NCBI GenBank assembly: GCA_028015205.1
Contig: CM051518.1
Location: 53,802,372-53,866,371, forward strand
Source: Mytilisepta virgata
Taxonomy: Eukaryota > Mollusca > Bivalvia > Mytilida > Mytilidae
Direction of reading: 5' to 3'
Length of the DNA stretch: 64,000 nt
Part shown: positions 11,652 through 23,700 of the stretch, piece after piece
How positions within the stretch are numbered: the stretch's first letter is position 1
Layout of the letters: every line of letters starts with the position of its first letter
Program-made: the position numbers and the translations under genes
The notes under the pieces: model-generated
The model's database searches: none
Told to the model about the DNA's origin: nothing
What the model saw: the letters and a program-made list of their open reading frames with translations, nothing else

Positions 11652-14600
11652 TTATCCACTATCACTATCCACATCGTTATTTACATTGTCACTATCACTT
11701 TCTTTATCCCAGTCCTTCATTGTAGCACCCATCATGAAATCATCACGTAAAATGTCCCATTTTTTATTGTCTTCTTCATCTGATATTTGTTCCTGAAATG
11801 AATGGTGAAGATTATACTATTTATATCATATGTATAAATAATTTACATCAATTTCAAGGACTGAAACAAGAGTGGACACACTACATGTCTTGCCTGAGTA
11901 TGCACATGGACACAGAATAATGATTATCTGATACCCAACATTGCAAGTCCAAGGAAAATGCATTAGAAGAAATAGTAATGGTCAGGCAATAATTTGTATG
12001 AAAAATCTCATGCATGTCATTCAAGCCTAAAACTGTGTCCAAGGTGAGCTGACAGGTCTCACCTTGGACACATTTTTCAGCAACTGCAATACAAAGACCA
12101 AGTATGGTTGGTCTATGTATTGCAGTTGCTGAGAAATGGATATTATCCCAAAATGTGAAACAAGTCAGTAAAGCATGAAATAGAGGTCAAAGGTGAGGTG
12201 TCAGTTAAATTGGTATATACTAAGAACTTCGATGAACCAAATACTGTGGGTCTAGTAACAAATGTAGTAAATTTGCTGAGAAATAGACTAAATCATGAAA
12301 ATGTATATTAAGTCACTCAACGTCTATGTATTAACGTTATTGAGAAATGGACCTTATCTTGAAAATGTGACAAAGTCACTCAAGCATGAAATTGAGGTCA
12401 AAGTCCAGAGACAAGTGACATATTTTTGCAAGAACCCACTAAGAACTATCTATAGACCACACATGGTGGTTTTAGGTATTACAGTTGCTGAAAAATGGAC
12501 TTAATCAAGAAACATGGATGAAAGTCACTCAAGCATGAAATTGAGGTCAAGGCCCCAAGCCAGGTGTCATATGGGCATGTTCCAACTAAGAACTATCGAT
12601 AGACCAAATATGGTTGGCCTAGGTATTACAGTTGCTGAGAACTGATGGATTTAACCACGAAACTTGGACACAGATTTAACATTTATGTTTATGAAGTCAG
12701 TGAACCATGAAAATGAGGTCAGGGTAACAAGTCAAGTATACTGCAGCAAACCTTAAACGATAAGCTATCTGTGGACCATAAATCTTAATGGTAGCTATTA
12801 TATGTGCAAGTTATTAAAGTTTTAAAAAAGTTTACACAACCGCCACAACTGCTCTGTTCTGTGCTGATTTTGACATTATTAATGTTTTAAAAACCATGTA
12901 TTCTACATTCTTTGTGTCAACTCCATCTTGTTATTATTTTTAATGGTTTTTTACTTAACAAGAAACCATAAAGAGTCCTTTTTCATAAAAAAAATTAACA
13001 AAAATTTACTTTTAACATCATTTTCTGGGAATTTTGAATTTTAATAAAGGACCACATTATACAGAGTAACTGACAGCTGAAAAGCTCTGAAAAATCCAAT
13101 GAGGTACATTATTAAAGAAAATTAAGGACTCACTTGTTTAATTTCTTTTTTTATTTTAGCTTTATCTGTAATATTTTGTCCTTTTAATAAATCAAGAAAT
13201 TTTCCTTTCGTCATTTGCCCTAATGCTTTAGATTTTTTGGCTTCTGTAGGACCAGCTTCTTCCAACTGTTCTGTTAATATTTTCTGTTGCTTCCTTACAG
13301 CATTAAACAACTGAACTACTCCTCTGTAAAAAGTTAAATAATTTGTTTTCTTATACATAAAATTTTACTGGTTGGTGTTTTATGTCATTATCACCTAAAG
13401 CAGATTGCAGTGTACTGTATTTATCGGAAGAGAAAGCCAGGATATGCATCCAACAAAATTTTTGTTAATAGCACAGTTCATGTTAAGAAACTGATCATTA
13501 TCAGCAATAAATACCAATCTTGAAAGGACCACAACAGAAGCTACTGTGAGTCATTTTAGAAACTTATATCTTTTCAGAGAGTTATAGCTTTTGGAAAATT
13601 CCAGAATCAACTAACATTAAATTTCTTTCTACATGTGAACTTTAATAGAAATTTTGGATAAAAGTTTGGCACATATAATATGATTGAAAATGAAACCTAT
13701 TGTAATTTCAGATTACACCAACAAGGTAACATCCAAGCGTTTCGGACAAACAGATATGCTCCTAGATATGTACACACTAATGGGGGAAGCAGAAAATGCT
13801 TAATTTTAACTGAAAATATAACCAATGATGACATTTATTTATTACTACATTTACAAATAAAAATAAAAAAAGCATGTAACCTCTGTGCAATTTTTTGTAA
13901 TGCCCTTTCTTTATCTTTCTCCAGAGGATCTGGTTTTACCTTTCCCATTTCTTCCCATAATCTCTTCTGGAAAAGATAAAAAATTCAAAGTTCTTAACAT
14001 TTAAAAATTTTTTAAATAGATATTTGCTTACTTATCACCAATGCACAGGAGTATTAACTTTCATATTCATTTTACATATAACTTTTATCATTGCAGGGAC
14101 AGGAGTTGAAAAATTAACTAGCACGAAGCCAAGAACTTTCCGTTTTATGATGGGCTAGCCAATTTTAAGGCCTGAAAAGCCCGACAGGCTAAGAAAATAA
14201 AAAAATGTTCTTTTGACATTTCTCCAGACATTTTTCATATCATTTATTTTCTGCCTATTTCCTCCCAATAAAAATATATCCCTGTCAACGTAAACATTGT
14301 ATCGAATCACTAACAACCAATCACATCGATTTGCATTTGGGAAACTCATACTGATACCCTGTCTGGATTCCGAAACAAGCCTCGCTCTCATCAAAAACCA
14401 GAAAATAACAACATGCTGTACAGCTTGTTTAAATTCAACTTTACTGTAAAAACTTAAAATAAAATTGGCAAAACAATACCAAAGCAACAAAACAATGGGA
14501 AAATTCCGTAAATTCAAAATCCAAAGAAGATACAATGATCATAAAAACAAACTTTTCAAACTACCTTTCATCTGCCGTCAGACCGTGGGTGAAATATGTT

Positions 14601-15046
14601 AATACAAGAATCATGTAGAGTTAGGACTTACACTTACAACTTATGGCTACTATTTTGCTACCAAGGACTAGTAGATTTGACCTTCTGACTAGCCCTGGGC
14701 TAGTAAGTGTGGAAAGAAAATTTTATACCCTGCAATGCTTTTGTAATTAAACAAACAACCTCTTGTAATAGACATAAAATCTTACACCGCATCAATGAAG
14801 TGATGTCAGAGTCTTAAAAATGATAAATCTTAAAGATTCATACCTTTTCTAGAGAATGCTTATCTTCAGGCTTTTCATCATTTTCCTTTTCTTCTTTTTG
14901 TTTTCTTTTTAATGTTAATTGTTTATCTGTTGTTCCTTTTGACAGAATCACTTGAGTATGCTGTGGTATAGATTTTGATAATATTTTGGCCATGGCATCT
15001 GCCAGTCCTGCCTTAGATTCTGGTTGATTTTCATCATCAACGTCAC
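11652..15046 (-). CDS. RRP15: RRP15, ribosomal RNA-processing protein (3' four exons)
   Basis: Nucleolar factor for pre-60S maturation and 27S-type pre-rRNA processing. Exons in transcript order: 15046-14844, 13966-13881, 13323-13134, 11792-11652, all GT-AG with matching phases, giving 205 residues to the TAA at 11652-11654. Recognised by LADAMAKIL, then a Lys-rich coil, [25 protein letters not shown], and the C-terminal [17 protein letters not shown] followed by an acidic tail, all typical of RRP15. The first exon listed starts in phase 1 and has in-frame stops just upstream, so it is internal; the initiator codon must lie in a further 5' exon. Candidates are a micro-exon at 19033-19036 and open stretches ending near 15578 and 18178, none proven. 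The gene is tail-to-tail with the P450. Confidence 0.9.
12030..12760 (-). repeat. Hairpins and degenerate tandem repeats in the last RRP15 intron
   Basis: Two adjacent hairpins open the block: GTGTCCAAGGTGAG mirrored by CTCACCTTGGACAC, then CAGCAACTGCAATACA mirrored by TGTATTGCAGTTGCTG around 12075-12132. Degenerate units follow with the shared phrase AAGTCACTCAAGCATGAAAT (at about 12373 and 12523; diverged copies near 12162 and 12694), each trailed by a variant of ATTACAGTTGCTGA. No coding signal on either strand. Confidence 0.6.
14090..14740. mobile_element. Possible hAT-like element in an RRP15 intron
   Basis: The block starts CATTGCAGGG and ends CCCTGCAATG, a perfect 10-bp terminal inverted repeat with the CAGGG core common in hAT ends. 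Flanks ACTTTTAT and GCTTTTGT agree at six of eight bases, a weak target-site duplication. A 126-residue open frame lies inside on the - strand, but I recognise no transposase motif. Assignment is tentative. Confidence 0.45.
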
Positions 15047-15095
15047 CTACAATTCATCAAAAATATTCAATTTGTAATTAAACAGAGTACACACA

Positions 15096-16469
15096 TCTAT
15101 AATACTAAATTTACGAATTAGCCGAATAGGCGGCAAAACGCGTGGTTCAAAATAAACGATGTATGGTTCAGATTATAAAGGTTATTATCGGATTTGACAA
15201 TCTGCATTTATAAATTTAAACTGCAGTTTTGTTTATGTGCAAATGGAATTTGTATCCACTTATCCGATATGAATTCTCCCAACATATCCCTAAGAAGGTT
15301 CTCGAATGCATACTTTTAACACGTTGATTTAAATAAACAAGTATGCACATATTTTAAATTTAATATTATTTTTGTTTGAAAATACGGAAGAAGAATTAAA
15401 CAAATTAAAAAAATTCTCCTTCGAGTGGGATGTTTCCGCTTCATGTATTCAGGATTGTTTTTCTACAATAACGCAATTTCTCCTAACTGTAAAGGTTATA
15501 AAATTTGAAGATTATGAAGAAGTAAGGTAAAGTTCAGAGAAATTCCTAACTTAGTTGTTTTTTGGATTGCTCGGATGTTTACCTTGCACAAAGTGATAAT
15601 ACCAACCATTATCTATTTTTACATTATTTGTCATGTGACCTGTCTAAATATATCTCTACCATACAATTCCCTAGATAAAAATATTTTTAACAAATGCTCA
15701 TCTTTAGCATTAATGACGAAATTTATCTCGGACATCTTTATAAACGTGGACAGCACACGCAGCCACACACTAAAAATGCTTTTATCGTCTGATTATTGGA
15801 TATATTTGTGAAATTAATCCTCGCTTGCCCTGTCCATGACGACAATGAAACAATTGGAACAATTATTTTCCAAAAATATGCTCTACCTTACTCACGCCAT
15901 CTTTTGAAAAATTCCTCCGTCTCTAAGGAAATGTTTACATCTACAATTTCATTTTCATATTTATTCTGAAGGAAAAAGGTAATGCATTATGAAATGTGTA
16001 TTTAATGAAAGCTTTTCATCAAGTTCCAGTTCAGAATTAATTGTAAACAATAAAAATATTGACAATTTATGTGGTTGTGTTTTCGTCATAGATTTTGACT
16101 TTGAGGGAACCTTAAGGTTCATTTTGGTAATTCTAAGTGGCACACAGTCTACTTCATCAGTGGATACATCTTCGGTAGTAACGAACAGCCATATGACAAT
16201 TGGGTCACGTTGACCTAAATTTCACGCTTCATTGACTTTGGTTAAAGTTTGCATTAACATCCATTGCTGGAATACTACAGTATATATAGACATGAAACTA
16301 TCAGTTGATACCACCTACTTGACAGTAAAGTTTATAGGAAGCCTGCCACAACATCCATACTGAGTTCCTGTTCCATGAATGACATGGCCTTAATAACTTT
16401 TTAAAGTCAATATGGCCACCAAAAAAAAAAATGCTTATTTTCCCGCGCTCGCGCGGGTTCAATGTCTAG
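15096..16469 (+). mobile_element. Non-autonomous Helitron
   Basis: All structural hallmarks are visible. The 5' end is TCTATAATACTA immediately after an A (15095). The 3' end is CTAG (16466-16469) immediately before a T (16470). A GC-rich hairpin, CCCGCGC, loop TC, GCGCGGG (16442-16457), stands eight bases before CTAG. There are no terminal inverted repeats and no target duplication, as expected for insertion between A and T. At 1374 bp with no Rep/helicase frame it is non-autonomous. Confidence 0.82.
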
Positions 16470-19400
16470 TTTTGTTTAAAGAAAGACAGAGTCTAGTGTG
16501 GCCTTATCTACTGTTTACATAAATATAGATCTTGTCTGATCACATATACATTGTACATGTACATTTTAATGAGGCAAAATAAGTTAATTTCTTACTTTAA
16601 AAGTTCCAACATTTGATCAAATTTATTGGTTTAATGGTCACACATGAAATTTTAAAGCATCAAACCCATACACAAGATAGAAAATCTTTCATGGTATTAA
16701 AGACATATTAACTTCTCTTAAACTTGAAGACTGCCCAAAAGTTTGTTAAAACATCATTTTCCTCAATTTTTACTTTATTTCATTTCTTATAAAAATATTT
16801 TCTTATTGTCAAATATTCAGGTACTGTTCTGTCCTTCACCACATAGAACAGATGAGATCTAAGTAAGTTTTGCATAAAGGGATCATTTCCTCACATTTTC
16901 AAGTAATATTTATACATGGGAAACTGCAACAATTGGACCTGTTTACAGAATTTCGTAATCTACTAATATTATACATACATGTATGGATTCAGTATCACAT
17001 ATAAAACTGTTATATAGTGTTATATTAAAGGTCTGTTGAGTGTTGTTTGCTAAATAAAAGTACTATATGCACTTATACATCACACAGGCATTCGTTTAGA
17101 GATGACAAAGTCCTCATAACCGTTAGCTTTACGAAATGTAGCCTTTAGTTCTTGTATACTAAGGCTTTAATTTCTTTCTTACCAGATGGTAAAGGCTGGA
17201 AATTACCTTTAGGCATGTAAAACAAAACGTGATCAAAGTGAAACATGAAACGAAATGAACCAGACAGTAAGACTCATTAGCTAAATTATTTCTGCAACAA
17301 ATATTATAAGGCAACAAAACAAAACTATAAATATAGGTAGATATATCGACTTTGTCCTCTTACACTTTTCTCATATTACAAACTATACTGCATGGGACTA
17401 TAATTTGTATAAAAAGAATGCCAGTACCCTACATGTATATCATGTACTGTAAATTATTGTATACAAGTAACAAGGCCAAGGGCATGATGGTGATGTTTCA
17501 GAAGATAGTGGTAATAGATTTTTCTTCTACCCAAGTTTAGCAAAGGGAATTTAAAGCATATACTACAAATTCTCTATTAAGTGGTGAAACTAAACACACT
17601 TGATCCATTATTGTCATCTCCTGAAGTGTCGTCGGATACAGACTGTTCCACGTGCACTTTTGACATGTTTGTGTACGTGGTTTATGTATAATTTAAATAT
17701 TCAGTCGAAACGCTCTAAAATATTTTTGTTCAAATGTATGCAATATTAATACAGATAAAAATTATCTATTACTAAAGTTTGATATTTACCAATTTTTAGG
17801 GGGGAAAAGTTATTTACTATTACCATGGAGGAAAATATATGAAATTCGCTTCTTTGATTTAAGTACTTGCTATTTATTTTTGCTTTAACCACACAAGGGA
17901 AGTAATCCAATGCAAGAAGAAGCCGTGGGCGAAGAATTCGTCGGATCAATTCACGTTAGTTTTCTCTGCATAATTGAGCACCTATGGTTTTAAACAGAAA
18001 ATAATTTGTATTTTAACCTACGGTCCTTTGGATTTAATAAAAATCCGTCATAAAATAAATTTAAGTTCTCAATGTAGCCATTCTCCTAGCAGAACTGCAC
18101 TGTGCCGTGGATGGCTTATTAAGAATTTGTGTAACAGCTGTCAAGGCTGTGAAAAATGATTATAATTTTCTCTACCTTGTGTCCCACATACTTTCTGTAA
18201 ATTCTGTAAAATATCAATAAAAACTTTAACTGTTCCCTTTGATTCCATTGCTTTTATTGTTTAGGCAATTAGGGGCCCGCTAAAGCCGGCCTTTGGGTGA
18301 AGTATTTTCCTGCTGCATTGAAGACCCATTGGTAGCCTTGAGCTGTTTTCTGCTATTTGGTCGGGTTGTTGTCTTTTTGACACATTGCCCATTTCCATTC
18401 TCTATTCTATTTAGATGCCTCAGATTTAAGCCATAACAGATTTTCCTGCTAACTTTCAATATCATAGGGAGGTTACTGACTATGGGTATCATAGCCCTTT
18501 TAGTACATAACAATGAACAGACTTGATCTTTTGGAGTGTTAAAAAATGACCCGCATTTTATTAAAATCAATACCAAATTACCAGTAAAGATGTTTAGGAC
18601 ACCACCAAGTTTTTACTGATCGGTTACTCTTGTAATAAGATTACATGGCGATCCAGCCGGAGAGACAGAGATAAGTCATTACGCGACGTTCCAAAGCACC
18701 AATTGGCACTGTGATTATGTTTTTTTAAGAGCTAGTCTTATTCTAATGTTTTTAATGTTTTTTTTTTTTTTAAAGAAATTCAGATTCATTTTCCGATTTA
18801 CAGTTTAACTGGGTTAAGGCAAATTAATCATAAAACTTGCATACCTTCTAAACCAATCTACAAAATGTGTATGACAGAGTCGACTTAAAGACGTTCATAA
18901 AATGTAATCATTACTTCATCCACAGTGTCTTTCTCATGGTATTTCTCATTGTCACTACGGTCCATGTCGTCTAAATTATTGTTATTCTGGTCCGACTTAC
19001 TGTGGTCCGAGTTGTCAGCGGGCCAAGTTTACCCATCTTTTTCTTAATTGATTATTTCCCTTTGTTTATTGATTGAAAAAAGATGGCGGCATGGACTTTA
19101 TTTTCATTACACAAGTCGGAATTTCCTGAAAATAACAGCTGTCATATTCACGATTTCGACCATTGAAAAGGATCAGGCGAGTAATTGAATTTATAGTCAA
19201 CTCAAACTTCGCTTTTGACACGAGTTCAAGTGACTTCGCTTTTGACAAGAGTTTGGGCCAAGTGAAACACTTCAAGTTTTGATTTTTTTTCTTTTATTAT
19301 AATTATCAGTGATTAGATTTAAAAATATTAATAAAGTAGATGACAGGAAATGTCATCATTTAATTAATAACATACACAACAATTAATACCATTCAACAAG

Positions 19401-20025
19401 AGAAATTGGGAAGTTTTGTTAGCATTTGTGATTTTATCACCTCTAAATTTTGATTTGAAGTTATGAACACTAAATACTTGCTCCATAAAACGTTGAAAAT
19501 ATCAGTGCTGAGATATATATCTTAAACTGCCGAATTGATGTGAGACGGAGCGACTGTGGGATGGATCAATCTGTTATCTTGTAATAATATTGTATATTAC
19601 AGGTAATAAGTAAAATAAACAATCAATAGGACATGTGCAGGGAAGCACTTTTGAGTGGAATTCAAACATCACAGTATGATAAAGATCAATATATAAAGGA
19701 ATTTTCAGAAATAAAAAAAAATATATAATTTTAAAAAGTCAATTGTAGAATAATAAAGGTGAAAAAAAAAATTACTAAAATAATTCATTTTTGTATTATG
19801 GTTATATATGACAGAAAGCCTTACAAAATGTTGGACAACATAAGAAAATTGCAATTTTTACATAAGTTACATCTATAACATCACCTTGTACAAATGAGAA
19901 ACTGTTGAAGGCATTCAAGTTTTGCTCTGGTTGAAAGTGCAAAACAAGTCTTTGCAGGCAGAATAAAAGAATCATATTTGATAAGAAAATTGAAATAATT
20001 CATTTGTTGTGAAAAATTGCCTTAA
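16470..20025. other. Repeat-rich region between RRP15 and DCAF4
   Basis: No complete gene is seen. At about 18270-18420 lies a dispersed element tail with TCGGGTTGTTGTCTTTTTGA and CATTTCCATTCTCTATTCTA; a shorter relative is at about 52112-52160. At 18925-19023 the - strand has a short acidic, Ser/Asp-rich open stretch without an in-frame start. Several phase-compatible but unproven 5' exons of RRP15 fall here. The 19050-19300 block contains ATGGCGGC on the + strand with a 28-codon frame that ends before any good donor. Confidence 0.5.
19033..19036 (-). other. RRP15: Candidate RRP15 first coding micro-exon (ATG G)
   Basis: On the - strand AAAAAGATGG is followed directly by GTAAAC, a possible donor. 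Splicing ATG G to the acceptor before 15046 gives an in-frame start, M-G-D-V-D-D-E-N-Q, with the required phase 1. The start context is good and a minimal first coding exon is common, but two other phase-1 candidates exist (donors near 15578 and 18178), so this is only a hypothesis. Confidence 0.3.
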
Positions 20026-20417
20026 GGATGTTCGCTGGTCATGTTTTTGAATTTTTGTCAGATGTTCAGATTTATCTGGTTTTATCCATTTGAATGCCAT
20101 AAATTATATTTCTCACTAACACCCATTTTTCTTTTTATAAATCTTTTGCATGCAGAATAATAAGCCATTTGTAAACATCTTATAAAATCCTTGTTATTAT
20201 TTAACGGTTTTTGAGAAATAAAACTTGTCAATGATAAAGCTATGTAAAATCATGGAGAGCATATTTTTCCCGCCAAGTTTTCAATGACTTGTATCTCGAA
20301 AACAAGCACACGAACCTATAATGTGATTCCCCTCTTTTAGTTCCTTTATTAATCTGCTATCAATATTTACTTGTGTAATGAAAAGCTTGTTATTTTGAAA
20401 CTGAGCAGCGAACATCC
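20026..20417. mobile_element. TTAA-flanked piggyBac-type MITE, copy 2
   Basis: A 392-bp element flanked by TTAA (20022-20025, 20418-20421), with ends GGATGTTCGCT and AGCGAACATCC. It is closely similar along its length to the copy at 10677-11066, including the blocks ATTTTTGTCAGATGTTCAGA and CTTTTGCATGC. It sits about 370 bp upstream of the DCAF4 start codon, so it could contribute promoter or 5' UTR sequence. Confidence 0.85.
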
Positions 20418-20789
20418 TTAAATAGTAGTGAAAATAAAAATCAATTTAGATCAACTACAGTACATATGTACATGTATTTTGTTATCTTTGTAAAGTTACA
20501 GATTGCACTTACAGTGAATAGTTGGAAACAGGAAGTTTGTTTTTTTTTAAATATAAATGGGAAATAGATTTATAGCTCAATCAGGCTTTTATTTACTATC
20601 GTTTATAAAGTAAATTCCAATTTGAAAAAATATGATCCTTTTATTCTCTTGAACATATTATAAAATAAAGCAATATATGTCTGACAGACTCTGATTGTGT
20701 ATTTGTTGAAATTTTGAAGATAAAGGAATTGATATATTTTTAGGAAAGATTGATGATATGAAATTGTAAGGCGATATGTAATACAGATT

Positions 20790-23700
20790 ATGTCATCCAA
20801 GTTCACAGAACTTTACAAGAAGAAATGTAGAAAGAAAGCAAGGAAAAAAGATGACTGCATTTCACATTCTAGCAGTAAAGAAAGCCATGTTCATATTGCT
20901 AAACTGAAAACCCATTTTAAAGACTCCAGCAAAAGCCCAGGAAGGGAATTCAAGGACAAGTTTAAAACTGAGAAAATTACAGATTCAAAGAACAAGTTAT
21001 CAAAAACTGCTTCTGCCAAATCCAGTTTAAAAACAGTTTCTGGTATTAGGGAGGATCCCAGTACATCAGTGACGACATTAACTAAAATTAACCATAAAGA
21101 TAAAAAAGAAAAAAAATGCAACACTGAAAATTTTAGTAAAAATATACACCAAAAACATAGATCCAATAAAACTAATCAAAGCCAGCAAAAGAAAACAAAG
21201 AAATGGAAAGGAAAACAACCACTTTGTGACATGGCTTCTTCAAGTACTACTGATTTTTATAACAATGACAGTGCTTCTAGAGGTTTTATGGAACGTTGTA
21301 ATATTCAGCCAGCAATGTCATCACAGAAAATCCACCAGAGTAATCACAGAAAAGGCTCTACAAAAGATGTGTGGAAAAATGACCAGAAAGAAGTGCCTGA
21401 TATCCTTTATTTTGTAATAAATATTAAATTTTGTTTAGAATATATTTCATATGTAACATGGAACAGGTGATTTGATTGGCTGTAAATTTCAATCCACATG
21501 TAACATCAGTACAAAACTTTTTTACACCATGCTATACCAGAGTGTACATGTTATGTAATTTTTCAAACCATGTCAAATGAGAGAATTGAAAGCACTATTA
21601 TATACAGATATTAGTATACATTAGTCTAATGATCATACAGTTTATCAGTTTATTCATATTTTATCATAATTGTGGCTGAAAATAATGAGTTTTTAACAAA
21701 GTATTCATCTTGTGCTTTTCACTTTGTATATTGTCACATAGGAAATAAATATAAATTCATTATAATTATCTGGGTTCAACTACAGGTATGCATGTTTTTA
21801 CTTCATAATGTGAACTTGCATTGTATACCCATGATAAAACCAATTCCAATAATAGTATCCCCCATTGAGGTCTGCTGCCATATGAAATTGTTACTTACTT
21901 ACTGATTTTGATTGATTAATATGTTACATGTACTGTGCTATTTAGCATCAGGTGCATTTACTTGGTAGACGTGTTAATATGAAGATAAACAGAGTGTATT
22001 CATTCAAATTGTTGTGAAAATTGGGACTAGACTTCTTTTTATGCCCGGCCACGAATGTGGCTGGGGCATGTAGATTTACCCTTGTCTGTCCGTCCGTACG
22101 TCACGATTCGGTTAAGTTTTGCGTTTAGGTTCATTTCTCAGAAACCTATAGTAATATATCAATGATATTTCACCACTACAGTCCTCTTGTATCGTACAAT
22201 GCAGTTCAGCAACACTTGGGTTGCTAAGACCTACATTTCATGCTTCAGTGACTTTGGTCAAGTTGGCATTTAGATTAATTTCTCAGAAACCTATAGTAAT
22301 ATATCAATGATATTTCACCACTACAGTCCTATTGTACAGTACAACGCAGTTCAGCAACACTTGGGTCGCTATGACCTACATATCAGGCTTTGTTGACTTT
22401 GGTTAAGTTTTGCGTTTAGCTCCATTTCTCAGAAACCTATTGTAATATATCAATGATATTTCCCCACTACAGTCCTCTTGTATAGTACAACACAGTTCAG
22501 CAACACTTGGGTTGCTATGTCCTGCATTTCATGCTTCATTGACTTTGGTTAGGTTTTGCATTTAGCTCCATTTCTCAGAAACCTATAGTAATATATCAAT
22601 GATATTTCACCACTACAGTCCTCTTGTATAGTACAACGCTGTTCAGCAACACCTATATTATTTTTAGGGCAGGGCATCTGTGTCTTATAGATACATTTTC
22701 TAGTTTTCAGCTGTGGGAATGAAGTAAAACATGAATTGATTGAATCAAATATGTAAATACGTTGGGTAATGCAAGATTCATGAGGTTGGGCATTTATAAA
22801 TAGAAATTTTATGAAATTGGAAAAGCTTTTATTTTGATACTGTTTTAAAAAATATGTGTTTTCCTTAACGTTAGTTTTACAGCTTCCAGGATTTTATTAT
22901 GACAAGGGAAAGAAGAAATATTTTAAAATTTTACCAAATACAAGCTGTATTGGTAGTGCAGTAACTCGGTCAGGTATTCAAACTAGAGAGAAAGAGGAAG
23001 CGCGAAAATCTAGTTTATTAAATCATGCTCAGTCTAGCATTGGAGCAAATAGAACTAAGTCTGTGTATGACAGTTGTCTCCCTTGTTTGACATGTCATTT
23101 ACAGCAAGGAAAATTTTCAGCAAGAGGATTAGATTATAAACTACATCAAATGAGGCTGAAATGCATCAATAAAAATCCTCAAACAAAAATTAAAATTTAT
23201 GCCGATTCCAGAAGAGATTGGTTAGAAAGACTGGAACATGCGTCTCAGCTGGAAATGACAGAAAATAAACATATTGTTGGATTATATTCAATAAAAGAAT
23301 CTATGATACAGAGAATTCTATGGCTAAAATTAACAGAAAAACCCAAATCTAGTCCTAAGGACAAATTGTCATTAAACATTGATCCGTCTCCTAGTTGCCG
23401 ATATTATCAATCTGCTGTAAAAATTGCTAGTATGTGTCTCATAGACAAGGACAGTGTTTTGTATACTGGAATGGTCTATACTGGAACTCCAGAGAGTCTT
23501 GTCTTTATCAAAAATTTGGGAGAAGGTTCCAGTAGATATGAAGTATACTCTCTGGGACAGAAAGCAACCTGGGCATGTGCCTGGAACAGCCACGGTAATC
23601 AGTTTAGTGTGGGTAGTGAGAAGTGTGGTTTGTTGTTGGATGTCCAGACCAGAAGATTGTGGGAGATTAGTACACACAACAGTGATGTCCTGTGTCAAGT

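Noticed and set aside
14155..14535. 126-residue open frame on the - strand in an RRP15 intron
   Set aside because: No recognisable domain; it lies inside a possible hAT-like element and has no splice link to RRP15.
15893..15898. AAAAGATGGC|GTGAGT on the - strand as RRP15 exon 1
   Set aside because: It ends in phase 2, while the exon at 15046 needs phase 1; it also lies inside the Helitron.
19083..19163. AAGATGGCGGC start on the + strand as a DCAF4 first exon
   Set aside because: The frame runs 28 codons to a stop with no convincing donor and no similarity to DCAF4.
21400..21470. Continuation of DCAF4 exon 1 to the next stop at 21470
   Set aside because: The conserved ELPGFYYD is reached only by splicing at 21399; the extension has no family similarity and overlaps the U12 5' site.
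22881..22882. AT-AG reading of the DCAF4 first intron (exon starting at CTT)
   Set aside because: It would put exon 2 out of frame; only an AC end with AG retained as exon sequence preserves the Glu codon and downstream frame.
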